64,000 nt of DNA from Candidatus Ribeiella danica (lineage in GTDB: Bacteria; Chloroflexota; Chloroflexia; Chloroflexales; Roseiflexaceae). Every line of letters begins with the position of its first letter. Position 1 is the first letter of the stretch. Under the pieces are notes generated by a model. It did not search any database and was not told the DNA's origin. It saw nothing but the letters and a program-made list of their open reading frames with translations. The position numbers were made by a program, and so were the translations under genes. Positions 41,408 to 51,752 of this stretch are shown here, in pieces. The stretch spans positions 124,001 to 188,000 of the forward strand of contig JADKFS010000011.1 in assembly GCA_016717335.1 (NCBI GenBank). Reading direction: 5' to 3'.

Positions 41408-43563
41408 ATGGTCTGGATGCTCGCGTTACCGACGACAACTCAGCCCGCGCTGCCGCTGCTCTCCGCGATCGCTCGACTGCTGTCGAGCGACCGATCGTTT
41501 GCGGGGCGAATGAACGACCTCTTCGTGCTGCTGCGCGAGGCGGTCACCTTCCACGACGCCCGGCTGGTCTGCTGGCTCCAGTCGGCCCAGTCGGCCGGCC
41601 CGCGCGAGCAGTTCTACACCCCCAACGGCTGGCACGACCTCTGGAACGACGACCTGACCCGCCAGGTCGTGCAGCGCGCCGCCCGGTGCGCCTGACGATC
41701 CCGCTGCGCCTGCTGCTGCGCGACGAGCCGCCGGATCAGCCGGGCGAGATCACCTACTTCGGCGCGCCGGTCGTCTGGAACGGCCAGCTCTGGGGCGTGC
41801 TCGAGCTGCGCGCGCTCGGCCCCGCCGCGATCGGCGCCGGCGAGCAGTCGTTCGTCGGCGCGCTGCTGCCGCTGCTGGCCGCGACCATCGCGGTCGAGGG
41901 CGGCGCGGGCGAGCTGGCCGCGCTGCCGCAGCTCCCCGGCGAGCTGACCAGCCAGCAGGAGCGGCTGATCAACACGCTGCGGGCCGAGCTCGAGGCGCCG
42001 CTCTCGCTCAACACGCTGCTCAGCACGCTGCTGCGCTGCGCGCTCGACTCCACCGGCGCGGAGGCCGGCGCGATCAGCCTGGTCGATCACGAGCGCCGCG
42101 AGCTGATCCTGCAGGTCCACGAGGGCTACGCCCGCGACTCGGTGTCGAGCGGCGATAACTACGGCGAGCCGCGCCGCCGCGTGAGCTGGGAGAGCGGCAT
42201 CGCCGGCCGGGTGGCCCGCACCGGGCGCTCGATCGTGCTCCGCGACGTCACCCGCGAGCCGGACTACCTGCCCGGCAGCCCCGAGATCCGCGCCGAGCTG
42301 GCGCTCCCGATCCTGGCGAACGGCGGCGCTCTGGCGGTCCTGGTGCTCGACAGCCCGCGCTCGGCCGCGTTCGGCGACAGCGAGATGGCCTTCGCGCACG
42401 CGCTCTGCGCTCTGGCACCGCAGCCGCTGCGCCGCGCGCTGCGCTACCAGGAGCTGCTCGAGACCAGCACCCAGCTGAGCCAGGTGATCGCCAGCATGCC
42501 GATCGGCCTGGCCCTGCTCGACATCCAGGGGCGCGTGCTGCGGCACAACCCGGCCTGGCTCAGCGTCTGGGGCATCGCGCCGCCCGACGACGACACGCCG
42601 TTCCACATGCCCTGGGATCTGGTGCCGCTCATCCTCGCGCGCCTGGCCGACCCGATGGGCCTGAACGACTTCTGCGCCGGCGGGCAGAGCAACCCGGTCG
42701 AGGTGCAGACGACCACCATTCGCCTGCGCGACCCGCACCAGGAGCTCGACGTGCTCTCGGTGCCGACGCGCGACAGCCTGGGCCAGCTCACCGGCCGGCT
42801 GTGGCTGGTGAGCGATGTCACCCGCGAGCGCGAGGCCGACCGGCTCAAGAGCGAATTCATCTCGGTCGTGTCGCACGAGCTGCGCACGCCGCTGACCTCG
42901 ATTATGGGCTACACCGAGCTGCTGCTGGCGCGCGAGTTCGCGCCGGCCGATCAGCGCGAGTTCGTCAAGACGGTCTACAACGAGGCCAACCACCTCTCGC
43001 AGATCGTCGAGGATATGCTGGGCATCTCGCGCCTGGAGGCCGGCAACGTCAAGCTGAACCAGTGGGTCGTCTCGATGCGCCAGCTGATCGGCGAGATGAC
43101 CGCTCAGCTCAGCCACCACCTCTCGACCCGCCACCGCATGGTGATCCACATCCCCAGCCACATCCCGCCGGCCTACGTCGACCGCGACAAGGTCAAGCAG
43201 ATCATGTTCAACCTGCTGATCAACGCGGCCAAGTACTCGCCCCGCGGCGGCGAGATCGCGCTCTCGGTCGAGGAGATCGCGCAGCTGCCGCCCGACCACC
43301 CGCCCGGCCGCTTCCTGCTGGTCACCGTGCGCGACCAGGGCATCGGCATCGCGCAGGAAGACATGCTGCGCATCTGGGAGCGCTTCTACCGCGTCGACAA
43401 CACCAACACCCGCCGGATCGGCGGCACCGGCCTGGGCCTGTCGATCACCAGGGCGCTGGTCGAGCTGCACGGCGGCCGGATCTGGGTCGAGAGCCAGATC
43501 GGTCAGGGCAGCGCCTTCTTGTTCACGCTGCCGATCGCCACCGAGATGGTCAGGCATCCTTGA
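41408..43563 (+). CDS. GAF/PAS sensor histidine kinase, apparent frameshift near 41684-41693
   Basis: The frame starting at ATG 41408 encodes the first ~92 residues (MVWMLALPTTTQPALPL ... LTRQVVQRAAR) and stops at 41693-41695. A frame shifted by one base continues from about 41686 (VRLTIPLRLLLRDEPPD) to 43563. The join splits a GAF-like domain, so a one-base loss in the GCCCGG region is the simplest reading. The GTG at 41686 could instead start a separate coupled product. Downstream are a second GAF domain (~42000-42420), a PAS domain (MPIGLALLDIQGRVLRHNPA), the H box VVSHELRTPLTSIMGYTELL, the N box NLLINAAKYSPRGG, and the G boxes RDQGIGIAQED and GGTGLGLSITRAL. No response regulator is adjacent. 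Confidence 0.85.
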
Positions 43564-43570
43564 TCTGTTG

Positions 43571-43664
43571 TGCCCTCACCCCCCTGCCCCCGGGGTATTG
43601 GTTGGCGGGGTGGTGCGCGCTTCGCGCGCACCACCCCGCCAACGCCATTCCCCGGTAGGGGAGC
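43571..43664. repeat. Compound repeat, copy R10, reduced side arms
   Basis: CCCTCACCCCCCTGCCCCC and GGGG, central palindrome with perfect 20-nt arms (43601-43620 and 43624-43643, loop TTC), then CATTCCCCGGTAGGGG. It lies between convergent genes. Confidence 0.7.
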
Positions 43665-43725
43665 GATGATCCGTTGCACGCTAGTGCGCTACGAGCAGGC
43701 AAACAACAGTCGGCGGCAGGGGGCC

Positions 43726-43765
43726 GGCGCGCTGAGCGGCTGTCGCAACAGCCGCTCAGCGCGCC
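43726..43765. terminator. Perfect 18-bp hairpin containing the glycosyltransferase stop codon
   Basis: Arms 43726-43743 (GGCGCGCTGAGCGGCTGT) and 43748-43765, loop CGCA. The TGA stop of the glycosyltransferase gene (43756-43758) lies inside the stem. Probably a terminator or mRNA 3'-end stabiliser. Confidence 0.6.
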
Positions 43766-45777
43766 ACAGTGATGCGGCCGATCTCGACCGCGCCGGCGGG
43801 GATCGGCTGCCCGTCGGCCAGCGCCGGTGGGTTCGCGCCGGTGGCCGGGTCGAACATGCCGATCACGATCGCGTACTCGCCGGCCGGCAGCTCCGGCGGC
43901 AGCGCCAGGTCGTTCGCGTCCACCACCAGCGTCCCAGGCCGCCACGACGAGGTCGGGTAGCGGCCCTGCCAGGGCGGGGCGTCGCGCCGCGCCACGGTCT
44001 CGCCGGCCTGGTTCAGCACATGCACGAAGATGAAGTAGTCGGCCGCGAAGGGCTGCTCGACCTGCCAGAAGCTGCGTAGCGCCAGGGTGTCGCCGGCCTT
44101 GAGCGCGCGCGCCGGCTCGCCGGCCTGCTGCGAGCCGATCGCGCTGCCCAGCAGGCGCGCCCCCCCGACGCGCACGTCGCCGGCGAGCGGCGACGGCACA
44201 TCCGCCGCCGAGAGCCCGGTCGCGTAGATCACGAGGTGCGGCCCGAACATCTCGCGCGGGCTCGCCCCGCCGAACTCGGCCGCGGGCGGGCCGCCGGCCA
44301 GCCGGGCGTAGGGCTCGGGCAGCGCCCACTGCCGCCACGCGTCCGACGAGGCGATCAGGTAGGCGTAGCCCTGCCGCCGGTACCACGCCAGGTCGTGGCC
44401 GGTCAGCTCGCCGACCTCGGCCCACGGGCTCTCCAGCGGACCGGGCAGCGGGCGCAGCTCCGCCGCGATCCGCGCGCCGGGGGGGACGTGCGCGTCCAGC
44501 CATGCCAGCATGTGCACGCGCGTGTCGCCGCGATCGAGCCGCTGCAGGTAGCTCAGCGTGGCCGCCGACGTGGGCGCCAGCAGCAGCGCCAGCGCCAGCG
44601 CGGCCAGCGCGCCCCGGTAGCGCGGCGCGCGCGCGGCCAGCCAGCCGATCAGGGCGTCGGCCGCCGCGCCGAGCGGCAGCATGCACAGCACGAACAGCGG
44701 GATCAGGTTGCGCATGAAATGGGTCGACTGCGCCAGCAGCAGCAGCAGGTAGGGGATGGCGAAGCTCAGCCAGACCAGCCCGACCGCGCGCCTGCGCCGC
44801 ACCAGCAGCACGACGCCGGCGAGCACCGCCAGGCAGGCCGGCGCGAGCAGCGCGTCGTTCCAGAAGAAGCTCGCGTAGCCGCCGATCGGCCAGGCGCCGC
44901 TGATGTCGCCCTGCGGGCCGTCGTTGTAGGCGCCCCACTGCCCCAGCAGGCCCTTGCTGAACTCGGGCCAGCTCAGCAGCGCATAGGGCGTGCCGATCAG
45001 GAAGCCGAGCAGCGACGCCGCCCCCGCCGACACCAGGCGCGGGCCGCGCCGCAGCGACTCGCGGCCCCAGCGCAGGCCGTGCGCCGCCACGATCGTGAGC
45101 GCCACCACGCCCGCGTTGTACTTGGTCGAGGCGGCCAGCCCGGCCAGCAGCCCGGCCAGCAGGTAGTCGCGCCAGCGCCCGCCGCGCGCGACAGCGACGG
45201 CGAGCAGAAAGGCCAGCAGCACCAGCAGCCCGCTCGCGACGTCGGTGGTGACGTACTGCGAGTGGCGCATGTGGAACTGCGCGGTGGCCAGGAACAGCGC
45301 GCCGACCAGGCCGGCGCCCGCGCTCCACGCGCGCCGGCCCAGCGCGTACACGCCCGCGACCGTCAGGCCGCCGAGCGCGACCGTCAGCATACGCCCCCAG
45401 AAGAAGAACTCAGGGATCGTCGTGAAGACGTGCGTCGTCACGGTCATCTGGTCGAGCGCGCCGTACAGCCCGCTCTGCAGTCCGAGGCGGTAGTGCAGCG
45501 CCAGCACGCCCAGCAGCATGTACACGTACAGCGACGGCTTCTGGAAGAAGTGCGGGTTGAGATCGCCGGTCCGCAGCATCTGGACGACATAGTTGATCGG
45601 GTTTGGCTCGTCGGGGTGGTCGACGTACGGCAGGCCGCCGCGCAGGCCCCACAGCCGGATCGCGAGTGCGCCGGCCACGATCAGCGCCGCCGCCGCAGCC
45701 TCCCAGTGCCGCCCGATCGCGCGCAGGCCGTAGCGCACCGGCGCGGCCGCCGGCCGCTTGGAGGAGGTATTCGCCAA
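43756..45777 (-). CDS. GT-C family membrane glycosyltransferase (PMT/ArnT-like)
   Basis: A 673-residue polytopic enzyme expected to transfer sugar from a lipid-linked donor at the outer face of the membrane. Membrane helix near 27-45, then the first external loop motif DHPDEPNP (D53-E57), the acidic signature of GT-C enzymes, plus FQKPSLYVYMLLG. About ten further helices run to ~400 (e.g. AGVYALGRRAWSAGAGLVGA, YLLAGLLAGLAASTKYNAG). A soluble C-terminal region ends in a beta-sandwich-like segment (PELPAGEYAIVIGMFDPATG). The start is the TTG at 45777, 7 bases after AAAGGAG. It is divergent from the YigZ gene and convergent with the kinase gene. Confidence 0.85.
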   Translation of the reverse strand: MANTSSKRPAAAPVRYGLRAIGRHWEAAAAALIVAGALAIRLWGLRGGLPYVDHPDEPNPINYVVQMLRTGDLNPHFFQKPSLYVYMLLGVLALHYRLGLQSGLYGALDQMTVTTHVFTTIPEFFFWGRMLTVALGGLTVAGVYALGRRAWSAGAGLVGALFLATAQFHMRHSQYVTTDVASGLLVLLAFLLAVAVARGGRWRDYLLAGLLAGLAASTKYNAGVVALTIVAAHGLRWGRESLRRGPRLVSAGAASLLGFLIGTPYALLSWPEFSKGLLGQWGAYNDGPQGDISGAWPIGGYASFFWNDALLAPACLAVLAGVVLLVRRRRAVGLVWLSFAIPYLLLLLAQSTHFMRNLIPLFVLCMLPLGAAADALIGWLAARAPRYRGALAALALALLLAPTSAATLSYLQRLDRGDTRVHMLAWLDAHVPPGARIAAELRPLPGPLESPWAEVGELTGHDLAWYRRQGYAYLIASSDAWRQWALPEPYARLAGGPPAAEFGGASPREMFGPHLVIYATGLSAADVPSPLAGDVRVGGARLLGSAIGSQQAGEPARALKAGDTLALRSFWQVEQPFAADYFIFVHVLNQAGETVARRDAPPWQGRYPTSSWRPGTLVVDANDLALPPELPAGEYAIVIGMFDPATGANPPALADGQPIPAGAVEIGRITVAR

Positions 45778-45859
45778 CGATCGCTCCTTTGATCAGTCGG
45801 CCAATTATACCGCAGTTGTAGTATCATGCCCGAGCCAGAGCCATATAAAGAGAGAGCAA

Positions 45860-46468
45860 ATGTCCGACTCCAGCAGCTTCCTGATCCCGGCCGGGCGCGC
45901 GCGTGCCGAGATCCGGGTGATCAACTCGCGCTTCATCGCCAGCGCCGCGCCCTCGGCCAGCGTCGAGGCGGCGCGCGCCTTCATCGCCGAGATCCGCGCC
46001 GAGATGCCCGACGCCAGCCACCACGTCTACGCCTACGTCGTCGGCCACGGCGCCACCACCACGCTCGGCATGACCGACGACGGCGAGCCGCCCGGCACCG
46101 CCGGCCGTCCGGTGCTGGCGGTGCTGCGCGGCAGCGGCCTCGGCGACGTCACGCTGGTCGTCACGCGCTACTTCGGCGGGACGCTGCTGGGCACCGGTGG
46201 GCTGGTGCACGCCTACGGCGACGCTGCCAGGGCGGTGCTGGCGGCCCTGCCGCGCGAGGAGAAGATCGAGCGCCGGTCGCTGGAGGTCGGGCTGCCCTAC
46301 GCGGCCTACGAGCCGGCCCGCAGGCTCGTCGCGGCGCACGCCGGCAGCATCCTCGCCGAGGAGTTCGCGGCCGAGGTGACGCTGCGCGTCTCGCTGCCGC
46401 TCGCGCAGGTCGCCGCGTTCGCCGCCGCGATCGGCGAGGCGACGGCGGGACAGGCGAGAGTCGTATGA
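45860..46468 (+). CDS. yigZ: YigZ/IMPACT family protein
   Basis: A 202-residue protein of the UPF0029 (IMPACT N-terminal) plus DUF1949 type. Conserved segments: EIRVINSRFIASAAP, DASHHVYAYVVGHG, TDDGEPPGTAGRPVLAVLRG and LVVTRYFGGTLLGTGGLVHAYGDAA. The C-terminal ~70 residues form the DUF1949 ferredoxin-like domain. Biochemical role is unsettled (linked to translation control in eukaryotes). The start at 45860 is preceded by AGAGAGC. It overlaps the next gene by ATGA. Confidence 0.93.
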   Translation: MSDSSSFLIPAGRARAEIRVINSRFIASAAPSASVEAARAFIAEIRAEMPDASHHVYAYVVGHGATTTLGMTDDGEPPGTAGRPVLAVLRGSGLGDVTLVVTRYFGGTLLGTGGLVHAYGDAARAVLAALPREEKIERRSLEVGLPYAAYEPARRLVAAHAGSILAEEFAAEVTLRVSLPLAQVAAFAAAIGEATAGQARVV

Positions 46469-47685
46469 GCGCCAGGACCACCTTCGCGCTCGCGCTGGCC
46501 GGCGCGCTGCTCGCAGCCTGCACGGCGATCGCGCCGCCGGTCGAGCCGACGGCCATCCCCCCGGCTCTCGGCCCACAGCCCACCGTCGAAGCCGCCGCGC
46601 GCCCCGCGCTGCAGCAGAGCGACGATGAGATCAAGGCCGGCATCCAGCAATCGCTCGACCTGCTCGCGCGGGCCTACAACCAGAACAGCCCCGCGCTGCT
46701 CGAGCAGGCGGTCGATCAGACCAACCTTCCGTTCCGCCGCCTGATCGCCACCCGGCTCGAGACATTCCAGCAATCGATCTTGGCCGGCGGTCGGTACGAC
46801 TATGTCGTGAGCAAGATCGTCGCGCGGCGCGACTACGGCTTCGTGGTGGCGCGGGTTGAGCTGTGGGGTGTGGTGTTCGACTGGACCTTCCGGCAGGTGG
46901 ATGGCCGCTGGGTCATGTCGGAGCCGACCGAGCAGCAGATCGGCCAGCAGCACAAGAGCGAGACCGACCACTTCGTATTCTACGCATACCCCTGGTCCGA
47001 CAACGTCAACCTTAAGATCATGGAGCTGATGGAGCAGGCGCGCGGCCGCGTGCTCGAACGGCTCGGGCGCGTGCCCGACCAGAAGCCGGCCGTCTACATC
47101 AGGCCGATCTTTGGCGTCGGTGGGATCGCCAGCTCGAACACGCTCGCGTACTACGACCGCGACGACCGCGCCGGCGACAGGATCGTCATCTACGCGCCCG
47201 AGTCGTACGTCTTCTCGTATTACGACCCCGCGGTCGGCTGGGAGCAGACCCTGCTGGCCACGCTGGTCCACGAGTACACGCACCTGGTCAACCACCGCAG
47301 CTTCACGCCGCTCGGGCGCATGAGCGACTGGATGGTCGAGGGGCTGGCCGAGTACGTCTCGGACAGCGCGCGCGCCGACGAGGTCGCGCAGGCGGTCCGC
47401 TCCGGCGCGATCATCCCGATCATGGACACCTCGGGGCGCGTTTACAAGCAGGATCTGCAGCACCTGACGGGCCTGGAGAAAGACGTCTCGCTGGCGTACG
47501 GCCTGGCCGCCTCGCTGGTCGCATACACCGCCGAGCGGCACGGCGGGCTGGAGGGCTTCTGGAAGCTCGTGCGGGCCTACGACAAAGCTCAGAATCTCGA
47601 CACAGCGCTGCGGCAGACGTTCGACGTCAGCTACGAGCAGTTCGACCAGGGCTGGCGGGAGTGGCTCTCGAAGAAGTACGGCTAG
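46465..47685 (+). CDS. Lipoprotein with peptidase-MA-like gluzincin domain
   Basis: A 406-residue lipoprotein: lipobox ALLAAC with C19. The first half (~50-155) is an NTF2/SnoaL-like domain (SLDLLARAYNQNSPALLEQ, VELWGVVFDWTFRQVDGRW). The second half is the peptidase: VHEYTHLVNH with H269-E270-x2-H273 and third ligand E292 in WMVEGLAEYVSD, gluzincin spacing as in the peptidase at 20289-21689. It ends EQFDQGWREWLSKKYG, typical of peptidase MA proteins. ATG at 46465 overlaps the yigZ stop, so the pair is translationally coupled. Confidence 0.85.
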   Translation: MSARTTFALALAGALLAACTAIAPPVEPTAIPPALGPQPTVEAAARPALQQSDDEIKAGIQQSLDLLARAYNQNSPALLEQAVDQTNLPFRRLIATRLETFQQSILAGGRYDYVVSKIVARRDYGFVVARVELWGVVFDWTFRQVDGRWVMSEPTEQQIGQQHKSETDHFVFYAYPWSDNVNLKIMELMEQARGRVLERLGRVPDQKPAVYIRPIFGVGGIASSNTLAYYDRDDRAGDRIVIYAPESYVFSYYDPAVGWEQTLLATLVHEYTHLVNHRSFTPLGRMSDWMVEGLAEYVSDSARADEVAQAVRSGAIIPIMDTSGRVYKQDLQHLTGLEKDVSLAYGLAASLVAYTAERHGGLEGFWKLVRAYDKAQNLDTALRQTFDVSYEQFDQGWREWLSKKYG

Positions 47686-47697
47686 CGCTGTTTGGCG

Positions 47698-47780
47698 CTC
47701 ACCCCCCGCTCCCAGACGGGAGCGGGGTATCATTCGGGCAACAGGGTGCGGTTGCTGTGCGGCCGCACCCTGTTACGAAG
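47698..47780. repeat. Compound repeat, copy R11, one side arm only
   Basis: GCTCACCCCCCGCTCCC hairpin followed by a central palindrome with 16-nt arms (47740-47755 and 47759-47774, loop TGT, two G-U compatible mismatches) and ACGAAGAATTC. It lies between convergent genes. Confidence 0.65.
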
Positions 47781-47826
47781 AATTCACCGCCTTATCTTGC
47801 AGGAGGGGTAAGCGGCCAGCGAATAG

Positions 47827-49011
47827 CTAGGCTGGCTGCAGCTCGCGGTAGGCTGGCGAGACCGTGCGCAGCCGCTCGACCAGCGGCGGGAGCACATCCA
47901 GCAGGTAGGCGATATCCGCGGCGGTGGTCTCCCGGCCGACGGTGAAGCGCACCGAGCCGATCGCGCGCTCGTAGGGCACCCCCAGCGCGGTCAGCACGTG
48001 CGAGGCCTCCAGCGAGCCGCTGGTGCAGGCCGACCCGCTCGACGCGGCGATGCCCAGCTGGTCGAGCAGCAGCAGGATGCTCTCGCCCTCGATATACTCG
48101 AAGGCGATGTTGGCGTTGTTCGGCAGCCGGCGCATGGGGTGGCCGTTCAGCGTGGCGTGCGGGATGCGGTCGAGCGCCCCGGCGATCAGCCGGTCGCGCA
48201 GCGCCAGGCAGTGCGCGGCGTAGCTCTCGCGCCCCTCCTCGGACAGCCGCAGCGCCTCGGCCATCCCGACGACCCCGGCGACATTCTCGGTGCCGGCGCG
48301 CCGGCGCCGCTCCTGCCCGCCGCCGTTGATCTGCGGCAGCAGCGGCGTCCCGCGCCGGATGTACAGCGCGCCGACGCCTTTGGGCCCGTAGAACTTGTGC
48401 GCCGCCAGCGTCAGCAGGTCGACCTTCAGCTCGTCGACCTTCAGCGGCAGCGAGCCGGCCGCCTGGACCGCGTCGGTGTGCAGCAGCACCCCGCGCTCGC
48501 GGCAGATCGCGCCAAGCTCGGCCAGCGGCTGGATCGTGCCGATCTCATTGTTCGCATACATGATCGAGGCCAGCACGGTGTCCGGCCGGATCGCGCCGCG
48601 CAGGTCGTCCGGACGCACCAGGCCGTCGGAGCCGACCGGCAGCACCGTCGTCTCGAAGCCGAACGACTCGAGGTACTCGACCGCGTGCAGCACCGCGTGG
48701 TGCTCGATCGCGCTGGTGATCAGGTGCGCGCCCCGGCCGGCCTGCCGCTGTGCCAGCGCGGCGCCCTTGATCGCCAGGTTGTCGGACTCCGAGCCGCCAC
48801 CGGTGAAGACGATCTCCTTGCGGCTCGCGCCCAGCACCGCCGCCACCGTCTCGCGGGCGTCGTCCAGCGCCTCAAGCGCCACGCGGCCGGCGCGGTGGAT
48901 GCTCGACGGGTTGCCGAAGCGCTCGGTGAAGTAGGGCAGCATCGCGGCGAGCACGCGCTCGTCCAGCGCCGTCGTCGCGGCGTGGTCCAGGTAGATGTAG
49001 CGGTCGGCCAT
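47827..49011 (-). CDS. Cysteine desulfurase, NifS/IscS type
   Basis: A 394-residue PLP enzyme releasing sulfur from cysteine for Fe-S clusters or thio-modifications. It has the start YIYLDHAATTALD, the PLP-binding TSAIEHHA, the Schiff-base lysine in LAAHKFYGPKGVGA and the mobile-loop cysteine C329 in SSGSACTSGSLEASHVL, which is the NifS-like form of the loop. The ATG at 49011 has GAGAGGA upstream. There is no IscU, IscA or thiI gene next to it, so the acceptor is unknown. Confidence 0.93.
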   Translation of the reverse strand: MADRYIYLDHAATTALDERVLAAMLPYFTERFGNPSSIHRAGRVALEALDDARETVAAVLGASRKEIVFTGGGSESDNLAIKGAALAQRQAGRGAHLITSAIEHHAVLHAVEYLESFGFETTVLPVGSDGLVRPDDLRGAIRPDTVLASIMYANNEIGTIQPLAELGAICRERGVLLHTDAVQAAGSLPLKVDELKVDLLTLAAHKFYGPKGVGALYIRRGTPLLPQINGGGQERRRRAGTENVAGVVGMAEALRLSEEGRESYAAHCLALRDRLIAGALDRIPHATLNGHPMRRLPNNANIAFEYIEGESILLLLDQLGIAASSGSACTSGSLEASHVLTALGVPYERAIGSVRFTVGRETTAADIAYLLDVLPPLVERLRTVSPAYRELQPA

Positions 49012-49060
49012 ACGAAATCCTCTCAGCTCATGTGTCAGGCCGGATTCTAACACTCTGGTG

Positions 49061-49098
49061 GCGTGACCGTCAAACCGCTAGCGGTTTGACGGTCACGC
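49061..49098. repeat. Perfect 38-bp palindrome without loop
   Basis: GCGTGACCGTCAAACCGCT (49061-49079) immediately followed by its complement (49080-49098), centred on CTAG. It is 50 bp upstream of the cysteine desulfurase start. Could be a cruciform site, an operator or a terminator-like hairpin. Confidence 0.7.
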
Positions 49099-49142
49099 TC
49101 TTTCCTTTGCTGGGTGATCTTTTTGGTTATAGCGCAGTGATG

Positions 49143-49290
49143 GCCCTCACCCCCTACCCCCGCCCCGGCCAGGGGCGGGGGTGAACAGTGGCTTGTGCCG
49201 GGGTTTCGGCGGAGCCGAAACCCCGGCACAAGCCAAGAATCCCCCCTCTCCTAGGACGGGAGAGGGGGGTTAGGGGGGTGAGGGCTGCGC
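49143..49290. repeat. Compound three-hairpin repeat, copy R12
   Basis: CCCTCACCCCCTACC, CCCCGCCCCGGCC hairpin, central palindrome with perfect 22-nt arms (49189-49210 and 49214-49235, loop GGA), AAGAATCCCCCC link, CCCCTCTCC hairpin and GGTTAGGGGGGTGAGGGC. Confidence 0.78.
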
Positions 49291-49323
49291 CACATCAAGA
49301 ACCAATCGAGAGAAGACCCGTGC

Positions 49324-50397
49324 CTACGCCTTCGGCGCCACCGGCGCCTCGCTGAGCGGCGGCACGATCGATCCCGCGCCGGGCATCAGCTCGATCGACT
49401 CGCGCGCGCGCCAGCAGGCCGCGAAGTGGCCGCCGCCGTAGTCCATGAACGGCGGCTCCTCGACCTTGCAGCGCTCGATCGCGATCGGGCAGCGCGTGTG
49501 GAAGTGGCAGCCCGAGGGCGGGTTCAGCGGGCTGGGCACGTCGCCCTCCAGGATGATCCGCTTGCGCCGCTTCTCGATCTTCGGGTCCGGGATCGGCACA
49601 GCCGACAGCAGCGCCTGGGTGTACGGGTGCATCGGCATGTTGTAGAGCTTGCTGCCCTCCGCCAGCTCGACCACCTTGCCCAGGTACATCACCGCCACCC
49701 GGTCGCTGATATGCTTGACCACCGACAGCCCGTGGGCGATGAACAGGTAGGTCAGCCCAAGCTTGTCCTGCAGCTCCTCAAGCAAGTTGATCACCTGCGC
49801 CTGGATCGACACGTCCAGCGCCGAGACCGGCTCGTCGCAGACCACGAACTCCGGCTCGACCGCCAGCGCGCGCGCCACGCCGATGCGCTGGCGCTGCCCG
49901 CCCGAGAACTCGTGCGGGTAGCGGTTGATGAAGTACGGGTTCAGGCCGACCAGCGCCAGCAGATCCTGCACCCGCTCGCGCACTTCCTTGTTGTTGTTGC
50001 GCAGGTGGTGGACCCGGATCGGCTCGCCGATGATGTCGCCCACGGTCATGCGCGGGTTGAGCGAGGCGTACGGGTCCTGGAAGATCATCTGCACCTTGCG
50101 GCGCATCCGGCGCATATCCTCGCCCCGCAGCTTGGTCAGGTCGACGCCCTGAAACAGCACCTCGCCGGCGGTCGGCCGGTGCAGCTGCAGAATCGCGCGC
50201 CCGGTGGTCGACTTGCCGCAGCCGCTCTCGCCCACCAGCCCGAGCGTCTCGCCCTTCTTGATGTCGAAGGAGATCCCGTCGACTGCTTTGACCGCGCCGA
50301 CCTGGCGCTGGATTAGCACGCCCTTCGTCACGGGAAAGTACATCTGGAGATCACGCACCTGAATCAGCGTGCCCGATCCTGCTCCATTTGTCGTCAT
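49324..50397 (-). CDS. oppF: Oligopeptide/dipeptide ABC transporter ATPase (OppF/DppF type)
   Basis: A 357-residue cytoplasmic ATPase of the peptide importer. Walker A GESGCGKST (56-64), signature EFSGGQRQRIGVARAL, Walker B VVCDEPVSALD, and the oligopeptide-specific C-terminal extension with GCHFHTRCPIAIERC, whose cysteines bind a [4Fe-4S] cluster in characterised Opp/Dpp ATPases. It is the last gene of the opp operon. AGAGGAT lies upstream of the ATG at 50397. Confidence 0.93.
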   Translation of the reverse strand: MTTNGAGSGTLIQVRDLQMYFPVTKGVLIQRQVGAVKAVDGISFDIKKGETLGLVGESGCGKSTTGRAILQLHRPTAGEVLFQGVDLTKLRGEDMRRMRRKVQMIFQDPYASLNPRMTVGDIIGEPIRVHHLRNNNKEVRERVQDLLALVGLNPYFINRYPHEFSGGQRQRIGVARALAVEPEFVVCDEPVSALDVSIQAQVINLLEELQDKLGLTYLFIAHGLSVVKHISDRVAVMYLGKVVELAEGSKLYNMPMHPYTQALLSAVPIPDPKIEKRRKRIILEGDVPSPLNPPSGCHFHTRCPIAIERCKVEEPPFMDYGGGHFAACWRARESIELMPGAGSIVPPLSEAPVAPKA

Positions 50398-50461
50398 ACC
50401 TATCCTCTTTTTATGCCTGTTGAAACGTTGAAACGCTCGGGCCTTCTACCGAACGCGCGGG

Positions 50462-51490
<1,029 letters not shown>

Positions 51491-51505
51491 ACGATCGTCC
51501 TTCAA

Positions 51506-51752
51506 TTGTATACAGCTAGCTCATTGCTCCACGGGGCGGCCTGGCGGGATCGCAGGCCCCGCCGGATCTCCCCTGCGGTGGGGGTTCGGGGCAGCTTTGC
51601 CGCGCCCAAACCCCCACCACCGGACGATTACAAGATCCCTGGTACAGCCTTCCAGAAAAGCGTGCCGGTTGTCGCCAGTTGGTTCTGCGGCCACGGAGCT
51701 GCAGAACCGATCGTGGCAGCCCAAACCCGACACGAACTTCCGGAATCTTGTA
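51506..51752. repeat. Inverted-repeat region between oppC and oppD
   Basis: A G-rich hairpin (GGTGGGGGTT near 51587 with AACCCCCACC-like complement near 51610) is followed by a nested imperfect inverted repeat running 51628-51757: TACAAGATCC with GGAATCTTGTA at the ends and GGTTCTGC / GCAGAACC inside. No gene. It may reduce expression of the downstream ATPase genes or be a MITE. Confidence 0.5.
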
